Shown: in pieces, positions 53,727 through 63,139 of the stretch | Position numbering within the stretch: the stretch's first letter is position 1 | Layout of the letters: each line of letters starts with the position of its first letter | Assembly (NCBI GenBank): GCA_905479495.1 | Contig: CAJQMR010000007.1 | Location: 124,001-188,000 of the forward strand | Source: an uncultured Anaerolineae bacterium | GTDB lineage: Bacteria; Chloroflexota; Anaerolineae; Promineifilales; Promineifilaceae | DNA: 64,000 bases | Direction of reading: 5' to 3' | Position numbers and translations under genes: made by a program | The notes under the pieces: model-generated | Told to the model about the DNA's origin: nothing | Databases searched by the model: none | What the model saw: the letters and a program-made list of their open reading frames with translations, nothing else

Positions 53727-53832
53727 ATGTTTTCCGTCTGTTTCAGACCCTAAGGGTTAATTTCTGGTGGTTTGGGCATTGAGGCTGAAAAACCCTTAGG
53801 GTCTCTCAGCCAGATCGCCATGATGATAACAT

Positions 53833-54528
53833 TCACACCGTTTGCCACCAAATGCCGGTGCATTCCGGCAAGATGGTCATTTGGTCAGCCAGAATGCGGT
53901 CGGCTAGCGCGTCGCCGAAGAAGAAGCGGGTTAGCTCGGCTCCTTCTTGTGGCGAAGCGAATTGGTAGTCGGTGCGAATCCAGGTATGGTTAAGCTGGTA
54001 CGTTTCGGTCCACCAAGTGTACAGCTCGGCCAGATGGGGCGCAGGTGGCCTGGGTGTTTCAAAGCCAGTACCCAGCGTCTCCAGCAGGATGAAGGTGCCA
54101 CCGGGCTTGAGCAGTCGCTGCATCTCGCCAATCATCTTATTAATTTGCATTTGCCAACTGTCTGGGAACCAGCCGGCGGCGTGGGCAAAGCTCCAGCCTT
54201 CGATGGCGATGTCGGCGCTGTGGTCAGGCAGCGGTAATTTTGTGTTGTCGGCGACATGCAGCTGCCAGTTTTGCCAGCCACCAGTCCTTAGCTTGCGCTC
54301 GGCGACGCTGAGCATGGGGGCGGCGCTGTCGCAGGCGTCGATGTGGGACACCAATGGGGCCAGCAGGCAGGTGAGCCGCCCGGTGCCTGCGCCAAATTCC
54401 ACGACTTTTTGGTTGGGGAACGGCCGTATTTCTTCTAACGCCGGTAACAAATTCCCCAAATAATCCTCTGCGGCGATCATTGCTTCGTAAGCTTCTGCTT
54501 GGGTGGTGTAGATGGTTTTGTAGTCCAT
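53833..54528 (-). CDS. Class I SAM-dependent methyltransferase
   Basis: A 231-residue protein with the glycine-rich SAM motif VVEFGAGTGRLTCLL near residue 40, a following acidic residue (AVIDACDSA-like strand), and IAIEGWSFAH in the middle. The fold is the small-molecule methyltransferase type. No substrate is indicated by neighbours. It is between the M16 pair and the chloride channel. Confidence 0.82.
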   Translation of the reverse strand: MDYKTIYTTQAEAYEAMIAAEDYLGNLLPALEEIRPFPNQKVVEFGAGTGRLTCLLAPLVSHIDACDSAAPMLSVAERKLRTGGWQNWQLHVADNTKLPLPDHSADIAIEGWSFAHAAGWFPDSWQMQINKMIGEMQRLLKPGGTFILLETLGTGFETPRPPAPHLAELYTWWTETYQLNHTWIRTDYQFASPQEGAELTRFFFGDALADRILADQMTILPECTGIWWQTV

Positions 54529-54539
54529 ACCCTTTTGTA

Positions 54540-54615
54540 ATTGAGTAACTGGGTAATTGGGTAATTTTGCCAGAGCGGATCAATTATCTAATTACTGAAT
54601 TGCTTAATTACCCTC
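54540..54615. repeat. GAGTAATT / GGTAATT repeat, copy 2
   Basis: Alternating GAGTAAC, GGTAATT and AATTACC words form an imperfect hairpin between the methyltransferase and ClC genes. The ClC gene's last codon and stop (GGT AAT TAA, stop 54604-54606) are part of the repeat. Confidence 0.6.
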
Positions 54616-56391
54616 CTCCGCTTTCTTCTTCGCATATTCAACTTCAAAAAATGCTTCTAGCTCGCCGAGTTTGTCATCCCGACCTAGCACCACCAGGATG
54701 TCATCTTCCTCCAAGACGGTGGAAGAGGCCGTACCGAGCCGCATACGGGGACGGCCGTTTTCACTGCGCTGGTCCATCAAACCAATCACATTCAAATCAA
54801 AGCGGCGGCGGAAGTCGATATCGATCAGCGTCCGGTTGGCCCATCTGGCCGGAATTGCCAGGCGGCGCACGCTGACGCCGGGCAAGATTTGGCGGTTCTC
54901 GAATGTTTCCCGCTGGGTACGGTAGATGGTTTGTTCGTGGGCCAAAATGGTGGCAATCACCATCATGAACAGGGCTGGCACCATGTAAACGGAGCCAAAG
55001 GCTTCCACGGCAAACATGATGGCCGCCATGGGAATGTTGGCGATGGAAACCAGGCTGGCCACCATTGCGGGAACGATGAGCATCATCGGTTCGTACCCAA
55101 ATACGTTGGCCAGGGCCGAAGCGACCATCGTGCCAAAAAAGAGCGTGGGTACCAGCAGTCCGGCTGAACCGCCAGACGTAATGGTGGCCAGTGTGGCAAT
55201 CATCTTGGCTACCAGGGCAATAAGGGCCACCGCAATCGTCAGTTCCCCGGCAAAAGCCATATTGACCACCGATTCGCCTGGCCCCAGTACGAGTTCCAAT
55301 CCATGTTCAGTCAGGCCAAAGTATTGGGTGATGTAATGGACCGTGAGTGCGATGGCTCCAGTGACGAAGGCCCCCAGTAGATGCCGCCGCCAAATATTAG
55401 GCTGCCTGTCGTAAAAGCCATGTTCAAAGCTGACGCGCAGCCGCCGGAAATATTGGCTGACCAGCGAAACACAGACCCCCAGCAGGAGCAAAACCGCAAA
55501 GTAGCGCCAGGTGGAAGGAGGCACATATAGGAATTCTATATCAAAGGGTACCGGATGGCCTTCGGTGACCAAATCGGTAAGGAAGAAGGCGACCAGGGCA
55601 GAGATCAGCGCATAGACGAGCTTTTCGATAACGGGCCGATAGCGGTACATAACTTCTGAAGCAAAAAAGGCAGCGGCAAAAGGGGTGCCCAGCAGCACCG
55701 CGATAGCGGCCGCAATGCCACTAAGTTGGGCGGTTTGCAGATGGTCGGTTTTGTTAGGCTGCCACCAACGCCAAAAACGAGCCATGACGGTGAGCTTCTG
55801 GCTATCGGTCACGATGAGGTTTCTAGGCTTAAACAGCCCAGCGGACACGCTTTCACCAATCAAGGTCACGCTGGCTTCTAGCCCCCCGCTGCCGCCAAAG
55901 CCAAGGGTGACCAAGGTCGCCAAAAATTTACGGATAGCCAGGGAGATGGTGGGCAGTTCCCATCGCACCTCAACCCCTTCCTGGCCAGTGAGGGCTTGCT
56001 CAAAAGATGGCTCGGAAGTGTAGTAGAGGGAGATAGCACGTTCCAGGCCGTCTCCTTCGACATCGTTCAGTTCGTGGATATGGTCTGCTTTGTCACGATA
56101 GTAAAGGGTGGACGGCCGTAATTTGGCCAGCCAGGCGACGATCAAAGCACCAAGCAGCAGCGGTAGGAACAATAGCCAGGGGGAGGGTCCATTTTCTATA
56201 AAGTGGAGAACGGTTTCAAACAGCCAATGAACGGCCGTTTTCAAGCTAAACACAATGGCCCAAACCACCACGCCAATAATAATAGATTGGACAGCCAGGC
56301 GTTGTTCTTCTTCGTCGAAATATTTGGGTAAGTTGCGGACGATATTCAGGTGTGTAACTGCGTCCAGAAGTGCGTTGCCGATAGATTTCAT
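54604..56391 (-). CDS. ClC-type chloride channel/transporter with C-terminal RCK-like domain
   Basis: A 595-residue membrane protein with about ten to twelve helices. ClC signatures are present in modified form: FGGSGGLEASVTLIGE near residue 165 and SGGSAGLLVPTLFFG near residue 400. The last ~90 residues, with RTLIDIDFRRRFDLNVIGL and VLEEDDILVVLGR, match a TrkA-C/RCK ligand-binding domain. It could be a chloride/proton exchanger or channel controlled by a cytoplasmic ligand. It is followed by a lipoprotein gene that may be coupled. Confidence 0.87.
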   Translation of the reverse strand: MKSIGNALLDAVTHLNIVRNLPKYFDEEEQRLAVQSIIIGVVVWAIVFSLKTAVHWLFETVLHFIENGPSPWLLFLPLLLGALIVAWLAKLRPSTLYYRDKADHIHELNDVEGDGLERAISLYYTSEPSFEQALTGQEGVEVRWELPTISLAIRKFLATLVTLGFGGSGGLEASVTLIGESVSAGLFKPRNLIVTDSQKLTVMARFWRWWQPNKTDHLQTAQLSGIAAAIAVLLGTPFAAAFFASEVMYRYRPVIEKLVYALISALVAFFLTDLVTEGHPVPFDIEFLYVPPSTWRYFAVLLLLGVCVSLVSQYFRRLRVSFEHGFYDRQPNIWRRHLLGAFVTGAIALTVHYITQYFGLTEHGLELVLGPGESVVNMAFAGELTIAVALIALVAKMIATLATITSGGSAGLLVPTLFFGTMVASALANVFGYEPMMLIVPAMVASLVSIANIPMAAIMFAVEAFGSVYMVPALFMMVIATILAHEQTIYRTQRETFENRQILPGVSVRRLAIPARWANRTLIDIDFRRRFDLNVIGLMDQRSENGRPRMRLGTASSTVLEEDDILVVLGRDDKLGELEAFFEVEYAKKKAEEGN

Positions 56392-56394
56392 AAG

Positions 56395-56955
56395 TTAATC
56401 AAGTCTGTTTACTGCAAAGTTGTCGCCAGAAACGGCCGTTAAATCTACCATCACCTCTTGCCCGCCGAAACCATCAACCAGATCGTGCGCCCGCACCGTC
56501 ACCGTGGTGACTTCAGTGGGAATGGGAATGTTGCTTTGGCTGCGCGTGAACGGCTGCTCGTTTTCGTGCGGGTGCAGCAGCAGACGGGTGAATGGGTCGG
56601 CAGGGTTGGCTTTGGCAATGGTACCGTCAGGTAACACAACATCCCAGCCGTCGGCGTAATCTTCCCAGCCGCTGTCCGGGTGGGCCACTTCTACGGAGAA
56701 GGTCCAAAGGCCAACGGCCGTTTCCGTGGCGGAAACAAACAGCACGTCGGCATTGGCTGCCGCGCTGGTTTCTGGCGGTGTGGCGGTTGGTTCGATGGGT
56801 GCTGTTGTGGGTGTGGGGTTGGCGGGAACGGCCGTTGCTTCTACAAGCAAAACTGGTCCAGTCCCGACTGGATTAGGTTGGTTACCAATATCACATCCTG
56901 CAGCCAGCGCGATCAAAACAAGCGCCAGCAGTCCTATCCCCAAAAACCTTGTCAC
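56395..56955 (-). CDS. Hypothetical lipoprotein, 186 aa
   Basis: A 186-residue lipoprotein with lipobox LAAGC (Cys21), a Pro/Thr/Ala-rich linker to ~residue 65, then a soluble domain including SVEVAHPDSGWEDYADGWDV and TRLLLHPHENEQPF. No family is recognised. The GTG start at 56955 overlaps the M16 gene stop (GTGA), indicating coupled translation with that gene. Confidence 0.65.
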   Translation of the reverse strand: MTRFLGIGLLALVLIALAAGCDIGNQPNPVGTGPVLLVEATAVPANPTPTTAPIEPTATPPETSAAANADVLFVSATETAVGLWTFSVEVAHPDSGWEDYADGWDVVLPDGTIAKANPADPFTRLLLHPHENEQPFTRSQSNIPIPTEVTTVTVRAHDLVDGFGGQEVMVDLTAVSGDNFAVNRLD

Positions 56956-58238
56956 CCTGTCACCACTTCCGGTTCATACCAACCGACCGTGCGTTGAGAC
57001 GGCCGTAAATAAGTCGCTCGCACCCGCTCAATGTCGTCTAGGGTGATGGTACTCAAACGATCCAGTACCGTTTCATACCAGGCGTAATCGCCAATGACTG
57101 CTTCCGTCATGCCCAGCAGCTGCGCCTGCCCCGTGATGCTTTCTCCGGCCAGGACAAATTCAGCCTTGGCCCGCTTAAGCGCTTTGGCCAGTTCCTGTTC
57201 GGTGATGGGTGTGGATTCCAGTTGGGCCAGTTCTTCATCTAGCGCTGTTTCCACTTCAGCCAGGGTACGGCCTGCCTGTACCACTGCGTTGATGCTGTAC
57301 AAATACGGGTCGATGGTGGGTGTGAGGCTGCCGTAGGCGCTGGCCGCCAGTTCGGTATTCACCAGCGCTTTGTACAGCCGCGAGCTTTTGTTGCTGCCGC
57401 CACCGCCAAACATGCCCAAGCTGCTGCCTCCAGCAAAAGCGGCGTTTAGCAGCACCAGTGTTAAATAATCTGGGTGCGCCGCTGCTGGGGCGCGGTAAGC
57501 GGCAGTAAGATAGGCGGTGTCACCCGGTCCTTGTACGACCACGCGGCGCTCCCCTTTTTGGGGGGGCTCCTGCCGGGTGACCGGGTTGGCTGGCTTGCCA
57601 GTGGTCAGGCTGCCAAACTGGGCTGCAATGCGCTGCTGCATCTCGCTGGCGGTAAAATCGCCAACGGCCACGATGATGGCATTGTTGGGTACATAATGCC
57701 GCCGATAATGGCCATACAAATCGTCGCGGCTGATGGTGGTTAAATCAGCCAAATCGCCAATAATTTCATGGTGGTAGGGATGTACGCGGAAGGCGGCGGC
57801 GGTCAACTCCTCGTTGAGCTGGAAGGAGGGATCGTTTTCATACATCTGCCGTTCAGAAATAATGACGGTGCGTTCTGATTCTACTTCATCGGGCGTCATG
57901 ATGGTGTTCACCATGCGATCCGCTTCTAGTTGAAGGGCCAGATCGATTTTGCTAACAGGCATGGTTTCATAGTAGGCGGTGAAATCTACCCAGGTGAAGG
58001 CGTTCCAAAAGCCGCCTTCGCGGGAGACCATCCCGTCGAGTGAGCCATTGGGGAAAGTGGGGGTGCCTTTGAACATCATGTGCTCCACCCAATGAGATAC
58101 GCCGGTAACGCCCGGTATCTCGTGGCGGCTGCCCACCCGGTACCAGATCATAAAGCTGGCGACAGGAGCGTGGTGCATCTCTTTTAGCACGATGGTCAGG
58201 CCGTTATCGAGGGTTGTTTTGTGAACCGAGTTTGTCAT
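56952..58238 (-). CDS. M16-family zinc metallopeptidase, active
   Basis: A 428-residue processing-type peptidase with the inverted zinc motif HWVEH (His49-x-x-Glu52-His53) and the distal Glu-rich segment EVESERTVIISE around residue 127. It is the probable catalytic partner of the inactive homologue at 52437. These pairs resemble processing-peptidase or pitrilysin-like heterodimers and may cleave exported or signal peptides. It has no signal sequence. Confidence 0.9.
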   Translation of the reverse strand: MTNSVHKTTLDNGLTIVLKEMHHAPVASFMIWYRVGSRHEIPGVTGVSHWVEHMMFKGTPTFPNGSLDGMVSREGGFWNAFTWVDFTAYYETMPVSKIDLALQLEADRMVNTIMTPDEVESERTVIISERQMYENDPSFQLNEELTAAAFRVHPYHHEIIGDLADLTTISRDDLYGHYRRHYVPNNAIIVAVGDFTASEMQQRIAAQFGSLTTGKPANPVTRQEPPQKGERRVVVQGPGDTAYLTAAYRAPAAAHPDYLTLVLLNAAFAGGSSLGMFGGGGSNKSSRLYKALVNTELAASAYGSLTPTIDPYLYSINAVVQAGRTLAEVETALDEELAQLESTPITEQELAKALKRAKAEFVLAGESITGQAQLLGMTEAVIGDYAWYETVLDRLSTITLDDIERVRATYLRPSQRTVGWYEPEVVTG

Positions 58239-58330
58239 GAATTATCCTTTGCCGCTGTTGAGTACAGGAGTTTGGATTATAGCAATGGATGGGGGATTGG
58301 GGAAACGGCCGTTTCCCCCAAAAACAAAAA

Positions 58331-58366
58331 AACCTGTCCAGCAGCAAGGCTGCTGCCGGACAGGTT
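58331..58366 (-). terminator. Intrinsic terminator after the nucleotide-sugar dehydrogenase
   Basis: AACCTGTCC-GCAGC pairs with GCTGC-GGACAGGTT, and on the minus strand a run of seven T follows. It lies 25 bp beyond the minus-strand stop at 58392. The arms resemble the AACCTGACAGGTT elements. Confidence 0.88.
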
Positions 58367-58391
58367 AGCAATCTTTAATGTGAAATGGTGC

Positions 58392-59837
58392 TTACGGTTG
58401 TTTTTCTAGTTCTTTTTCTGGCACGGCACCATTGGGAGAGGGAACGGCCGTTTCTTCCTCAGCTTCCAGTAAAGCGCCACCAACAGACAGGTATTGGTAT
58501 CCTTTTTCTACCAGGCTGCTGTAGTCAGGAATCATACGACGGCCGTCGATGACCAGATACGGCGGCTTCACCGCTTTTTCGATGGTGCGTGACAGGCCAC
58601 GGAACTCTTCCCAATCGGTGGAGATGTAGACGGCATCGCTGCCATCCAACGCTTCTTGCACCGTCTCGTGGTAGCTAATACGCTCAAACAGGTGATTTTT
58701 CTCAGGATTAAACCAATAATCTTTGGCGGCGTCCGTTGCCAGCGGGTCGTAAGCGCGAATGGATTTGACACCTTTACTGAGCAGCGCTTCGACTGCTTTC
58801 AGAGCGGCCGAATCGCGCATGTCGTTGGTCCGCTTTTTGAAGGCCAAACCCAGTAAGGCAACGGTCTTTTGGTTAAAGTTGAAATTAGCTTCGTGAATGG
58901 CCCGATCGATGAGGTACGTTTTCTGGTACTCATTGATGTTGTAAACAGCTTGCAGTAGATCGGTGGAGCAGCCAGCCTGGTTAAGCTGGTAGATGAGCGA
59001 CTGGATATCTTTGCCAAAGCAGCTGCCGCCCGCGCCGTTGCTCACATAAGACCCCCAGGTGCTGATACGGGTATCGGCCGTGACGCCAATTTTCAAATCT
59101 TCCATGCGCACGTTGGGTAATGCTTCCCCTACGCGGGCACCAACGCCATTCCAAAAGGAGATGTAGGTGAGCAGCAGGGTGTTGCCCATGTATTTGATGG
59201 CTTCGGCCGTTTCTGGCGTGGTCTCTACATACTTGATGCGTACATGGTTGACAAACTGGGAATAAACCCGCCGCAAAATCTTGAAATCCTCTTCGGTATC
59301 GGCACCAACCACCACGCGGTCGGGACGGCGTGATCCTTCAACGGCGTTGCCTTGGGCCAGAAATTCTGGATTGGAGGCTACGCCAAAGTTTTCGACACCA
59401 TGCTCTTTCATGATGCGTTCCAGCAGGCGGGCGGTGCCTACCGGGACGGTGCTTTTGTTGACCAGCACCACGCGATTTTTATTTTTGCGCTTGGCTAACA
59501 GCGTGGCAATGTCGTGCGCGGCCTTAAGATAGTAGGTGAGGTCGGTGGAGCCATCCCGGTTGGGTGGCGTGTTGATGCACATGTAGAAGACATCTGTCTC
59601 CTCAACAACATCGCTGATGTCCGATGTGAAGAACAAATAGCGGTCAATGGTGTCTGCAATGGCAGCAGGCAAGCCCGGCTCATTGACAAATCGCTCAATT
59701 TGAGCAGCGTCGCCGCTTTGATAGGCAGCAATTTTTTTAGGGTCAATGTCATAGGCATATACTTCATGACCTGCTTCTGACAAAACGGCCGCATGCGGCA
59801 AACCTACAAAACCGGTGCCAACAACAATAATTTTCAT
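58392..59837 (-). CDS. UDP-glucose/GDP-mannose-type nucleotide-sugar 6-dehydrogenase
   Basis: A 481-residue enzyme: NAD-binding opening MKIIVVGTGFVGLPHAAVL, the domain hinge region around NKSTVPVGTA and SNPEFLAQG, the family's LLLTYISFWN, and the catalytic cysteine in GGSCFGKDIQSL. It oxidises a UDP- or GDP-hexose to the uronic acid for surface polysaccharide. The start at 59837 gives the classic N-terminus with AAGGAG upstream. A long acidic C-terminal tail is atypical. It ends in a strong terminator. Confidence 0.92.
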   Translation of the reverse strand: MKIIVVGTGFVGLPHAAVLSEAGHEVYAYDIDPKKIAAYQSGDAAQIERFVNEPGLPAAIADTIDRYLFFTSDISDVVEETDVFYMCINTPPNRDGSTDLTYYLKAAHDIATLLAKRKNKNRVVLVNKSTVPVGTARLLERIMKEHGVENFGVASNPEFLAQGNAVEGSRRPDRVVVGADTEEDFKILRRVYSQFVNHVRIKYVETTPETAEAIKYMGNTLLLTYISFWNGVGARVGEALPNVRMEDLKIGVTADTRISTWGSYVSNGAGGSCFGKDIQSLIYQLNQAGCSTDLLQAVYNINEYQKTYLIDRAIHEANFNFNQKTVALLGLAFKKRTNDMRDSAALKAVEALLSKGVKSIRAYDPLATDAAKDYWFNPEKNHLFERISYHETVQEALDGSDAVYISTDWEEFRGLSRTIEKAVKPPYLVIDGRRMIPDYSSLVEKGYQYLSVGGALLEAEEETAVPSPNGAVPEKELEKQP

Positions 59838-60160
59838 GTTACTTACTCCTTCAACTAGCAAATATCACTTTTGCTATAAGATTTTTACAAAGTTTTCCAA
59901 GATCAGGTGGCGGTGAAGAAATGTGGACGTTCGGTAAAACTTTTAGGATTGATTTCATTTGTTAAGCTTGTCATTCTATTTGTAAAGAGGCACAAATTAG
60001 CTCCCAAAGTACCACAGTTGACACTACTGTGACACTCTTACATTTGTACTTTCAGGACGCATTTCCCGCTCGTTGTAGCAAATCACAGATGTACCAAGAA
60101 TAAAAAAGTTCATTTGGGTGATTTGCTTAAGCAAAAGCGGGAGAAGTGGATTGGTTGAAC
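59838..60160. other. Intergenic region upstream of the dehydrogenase
   Basis: A 323-bp AT-rich gap. CACAGT/ACTGTG around 60014-60032 and a TTTGCTTAAGCAAA palindrome near 60122-60135 are visible. No clear -35/-10 pair was identified. It holds the promoter of the dehydrogenase. Confidence 0.3.
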
Positions 60161-61480
60161 TCAAGAAACCTCACCGCTTTTGCACATCAAACTGGCGGCG
60201 CGACGGCCGATTTCCACCGCAAAATTTGTCCCACGATCCCACGGGTACACCTGGCTCATGCTGGCAAAATAAAGGCCAGGGATGGGCGTTTGTATCGTGG
60301 GAATATTTTCTGAATGGTTGAGCAAGGGCACCGGCTGGGCATAGCTGGCGCGGAACAGCCAGCTTTTGCGAATCCATTCGGGCCGGAATTCTGGATTGAT
60401 TTTGCTTAAAGCACTGGTGAACAGTTTTTCTAATTCGGCCTGGCTCATCGTCATGTAAGGATGATCTGGGTTGACATAATCACCGCAGTAGACGATGTGA
60501 TCGCCACCGTAATGCTGCCGGTCGATATAGTTGGTGTGTTCCACCAGGGCCAGGAAGGGCAGATCGTTTTCGCTTTTGTTGGTGGAAGTGGCGGGTATGT
60601 TGAGCCAATAGGTTTGGGAGTCGGCCATGAGCGGCCGTTTCAAGGCCAACGTCAATACCACAGCCCCCATACTTTTCAGTTTAAGCAGCTGCCCTAGATA
60701 ATTTTCTGGCAGGCTGGGAGCCATTTTACTAAGTAAGTGCGGAGAGGTTGTCACCAGGCAAGCATCAAACTGCTCCGTCTGCTCATTTGTGGTTATGTCA
60801 AGCTTGTTGCTGCTTTTGGGAGTAATGGCCTGGACAGGAGCGTTGCGGTTGATCTGGCCACCACGTTGAGTTACGGTCGTTTCCAACGCATCAATAAACG
60901 CTTGAAAACCACCCTTAAAATAACCTAGCTTAAAGCTGCGCACGTACAATCTGGCCCACAGCCAGGCCATGTTTACCTTGTCGTAATACTCTCCAAATTT
61001 GCCGATGAGCAGCGGTTTCCAGGAAACCTCGTAAATTTTTTGGCCATAAAAGCGACGGGTCCAGGAAACGGCCGTATGTTTTTCCAAATAACGCCAAAAT
61101 TTAGTAAAGCGAATAAACGCGCCCACCAGACCAAACCGGAAAAAGTCAATAATGTTGTAACCCGGAAATTTAAACCAATCAATTGGATTGCTAAACGGGT
61201 AAATTTCGCCTTTATAAAGAATGGAGGTGCGCGGCGTGGGGAAAAACAGCTTCTCTTTGATGCCCAATTCCTCCACCAGGCCAATGATGGCTTCGTCTGA
61301 CTCGAATATATGATGGTAAAACTTTTCCAGCGGCCACGCCCAGTTTTCATCCTGAAAGCCGGTAGCCAGTCCACCAACCTGCTCGCTGGCCTCAAACAGC
61401 GTCACATCATGGCCTGCTTGCAGCAAATCATACGCCGCTGACAGGCCAGCCAGCCCCGCCCCCACAATTGCTATTTTCAT
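60161..61480 (-). CDS. FAD-dependent oxidoreductase (amine oxidase/protoporphyrinogen oxidase fold)
   Basis: A 439-residue flavoprotein opening with IAIVGAGLAGLSAAYDLLQAG, then VTLFEASEQVGG, the nucleotide-binding pattern of the amine-oxidase superfamily, and closing with the FAD-contact motif near GLYFASMSQ and TNFAVEIGRRAA. Members oxidise amines, carotenoids or protoporphyrinogen, or rearrange sugars such as UDP-galactopyranose. The Trp-rich middle (WKPLLIGKFGEYYD, AWLWARLY) resembles lipid-type oxidoreductases. It overlaps the flippase-like gene by 4 bp and is thus co-translated. Confidence 0.85.
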   Translation of the reverse strand: MKIAIVGAGLAGLSAAYDLLQAGHDVTLFEASEQVGGLATGFQDENWAWPLEKFYHHIFESDEAIIGLVEELGIKEKLFFPTPRTSILYKGEIYPFSNPIDWFKFPGYNIIDFFRFGLVGAFIRFTKFWRYLEKHTAVSWTRRFYGQKIYEVSWKPLLIGKFGEYYDKVNMAWLWARLYVRSFKLGYFKGGFQAFIDALETTVTQRGGQINRNAPVQAITPKSSNKLDITTNEQTEQFDACLVTTSPHLLSKMAPSLPENYLGQLLKLKSMGAVVLTLALKRPLMADSQTYWLNIPATSTNKSENDLPFLALVEHTNYIDRQHYGGDHIVYCGDYVNPDHPYMTMSQAELEKLFTSALSKINPEFRPEWIRKSWLFRASYAQPVPLLNHSENIPTIQTPIPGLYFASMSQVYPWDRGTNFAVEIGRRAASLMCKSGEVS

Positions 61481-62502
61481 ACGCCGGCCTCCTGCTCAGC
61501 CACCTGCACGGCCCGGCCAAAATCAGTCCAGCCCAGTCCTTCCTGGATCATGTAGTAGCCGCCTAATAGTGTAATGGGCAGCCAGAGGGCGGCGTGCAGC
61601 ACCAGAGTGTAAGCCGTCGCCAAGCCTTGCTCAATGCCGTACAGCGTCAGCACAGCAATGCCGGGACCATCAAAGGTGCCTACGTAGCCTGGCGCAGAGG
61701 GCAGCGTGGTTGCCAGATTAACGATGCCATTCATCAGCATCAGGGCAAAGAAGCTCACTTCAAAGCTAAAGGCATGCATCACAAACCAATATTTCACCGT
61801 TTCCAGCAGCCAGATGACCACGGAGGTGAAGAAAATCATGAGGACGTTTTGGAAGCTGCGCAGGGATTCTAATCCGGTGAGGAAACGGGCCAGAAAGTCG
61901 AGCAACGGCCGTTTCACCCGCTCCGGCAAAAATTTATCGCCCAACCATTCAGCCAGGGCAAAAAAGCGGTCTGGCATGGCGGCCAGGGCAAAAAAGATGA
62001 TCATCGCCACAAAAAAGAGCACGCTGGCCATCACCACAATGGTGCGGATCGAGCCATCATCCCCAGGAATGGGGGTAAAGGGCAGCGCCACGAAAACAAA
62101 AACCAGCATGACCAGGCCGTCAAACACCCGCTCCACAATAACGGTGGCCAGACTGGCGCTCATGGGCACATCTTCACGGCGGCGCAGCACATAAGAGCGC
62201 AGCACTTCGCCAGCGCGGAAAGGGTAGATGTTGTTGCCCATGTAGCCAATGACCACCACGGGGAACAGTTGGCGCAGGGGAATTTGTTTTAACGGCCGTA
62301 ACATATAATCCCAGCGCCACGTCCGCGCCCAGACCGCCACAAAATAAACGGCCACACCCGGCAGCAGCCACCAATAGTTGGCAGCCTGCAAACCGCTCCA
62401 GACATCATTCAGCTCCAGCCCGCGCAGCGCCAGCCAAAGAAAAACGGCGCTGATGGCAACGCCGACCCAAAAGTAAATACGTTTCAAAGAAAATAACCTC
62501 AA
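61477..62502 (-). CDS. Flippase-like membrane protein (UPF0104/AglD-LPG synthase TM domain)
   Basis: A 341-residue protein with about eight hydrophobic helices, of the YbhN/AglD type that includes the transmembrane half of lysylphosphatidylglycerol synthase. Signatures are PFRAGEVLRSYVLRRREDV and FDGLVMLVFVF. It probably moves a lipid or lipid-linked sugar across the membrane. Overlap with the next gene suggests a joint role in lipid or glycan modification. The start at 62502 is the most upstream ATG that keeps the first helix. Confidence 0.85.
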   Translation of the reverse strand: MRLFSLKRIYFWVGVAISAVFLWLALRGLELNDVWSGLQAANYWWLLPGVAVYFVAVWARTWRWDYMLRPLKQIPLRQLFPVVVIGYMGNNIYPFRAGEVLRSYVLRRREDVPMSASLATVIVERVFDGLVMLVFVFVALPFTPIPGDDGSIRTIVVMASVLFFVAMIIFFALAAMPDRFFALAEWLGDKFLPERVKRPLLDFLARFLTGLESLRSFQNVLMIFFTSVVIWLLETVKYWFVMHAFSFEVSFFALMLMNGIVNLATTLPSAPGYVGTFDGPGIAVLTLYGIEQGLATAYTLVLHAALWLPITLLGGYYMIQEGLGWTDFGRAVQVAEQEAGV

Positions 62503-62848
62503 TGTTTATAATACACGGTGCCGCAGCACAAACCGCAATTGTAGCAAATCACCACAGGAATTTCGAAATCGCGAATTGGCAAGATGGTTCTTGTGATTTT
62601 TTTAAGAAAAGCCAAATTTGAGAACGAGTTACGTTAACCAGCTTTTGGCTTTCACTGTATCATGCAGATAGCCTCTGTCATCTTGAATTACGGTTCTTGA
62701 ATGATGGTGGGCCGCAGCAGAAATCACCTTTTCTGCTACTGCTTTGACAAGCGTTTAAAATTATGCTAATTTTTAACCAGTTTCTGTATGGCAATTTTCA
62801 TGATTAATTAGGGAAATTGCTTTGTTTAATCTTAGGAGGTTGGTAACC
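62503..62848. other. Intergenic region with cold-shock promoter and long leader
   Basis: A 346-bp gap between divergent genes. AGCAGAAA (62716-62723) pairs with TTTCTGCT (62730-62737). The remaining feature is the promoter and leader of the cold-shock gene. Confidence 0.4.
62744..62772 (+). promoter_or_regulatory. Putative sigma-70 promoter of the cold-shock gene
   Basis: TTGACA at 62744-62749 is a perfect -35; 17 bp later TAATTT (62767-62772) is a weak -10. The start codon is ~75 bp downstream, giving the long 5' leader typical of cold-shock mRNAs. Confidence 0.45.
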
Positions 62849-63064
62849 GTGGCAGAACGTGAAGTCGGTACTGTAAAGTGGTTCAATAATGACAAGGGTT
62901 ATGGTTTTATTGAGCGCGATGCAGGTGGGGACATCTTCGTCCATTACAGTGCCATTCAAGGCAGTGGCTATCGTTCGTTGGAAGATGGCCAGCGGGTAGA
63001 ATTTGCAGTAGCAGAAGGTCCTCGGGGGCTTCAGGCCCAAGAGGTAAACCGAATCGCTGATTAG
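62849..63064 (+). CDS. Cold-shock protein (CspA family)
   Basis: A 71-residue single-domain RNA/DNA-binding protein with the two RNP motifs [12 protein letters not shown] and DIFVHYSAI, ending in a beta strand with [13 protein letters not shown]. It binds single-stranded nucleic acids and melts RNA structure. The GTG at 62849 is chosen because AGGAGG lies at 62834-62839, 9 bp upstream; a longer reading from 62822 would include this site. Confidence 0.94.
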   Translation: MAEREVGTVKWFNNDKGYGFIERDAGGDIFVHYSAIQGSGYRSLEDGQRVEFAVAEGPRGLQAQEVNRIAD

Positions 63065-63082
63065 CATCTCTAACTTGCAACC

Positions 63083-63114
63083 AAAAAGAGCACATCGTCC
63101 GATGTGCTCTTTTT
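63083..63114. terminator. Strong terminator between the cold-shock gene and dnaN
   Basis: AAAAAGAGCACATCG (63083-63097) pairs exactly with CGATGTGCTCTTTTT (63100-63114), with T-runs on both strands. It serves both convergent genes. Confidence 0.92.
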
Positions 63115-63139
63115 TTATGCCTAAAAATGTTTGCAACAA

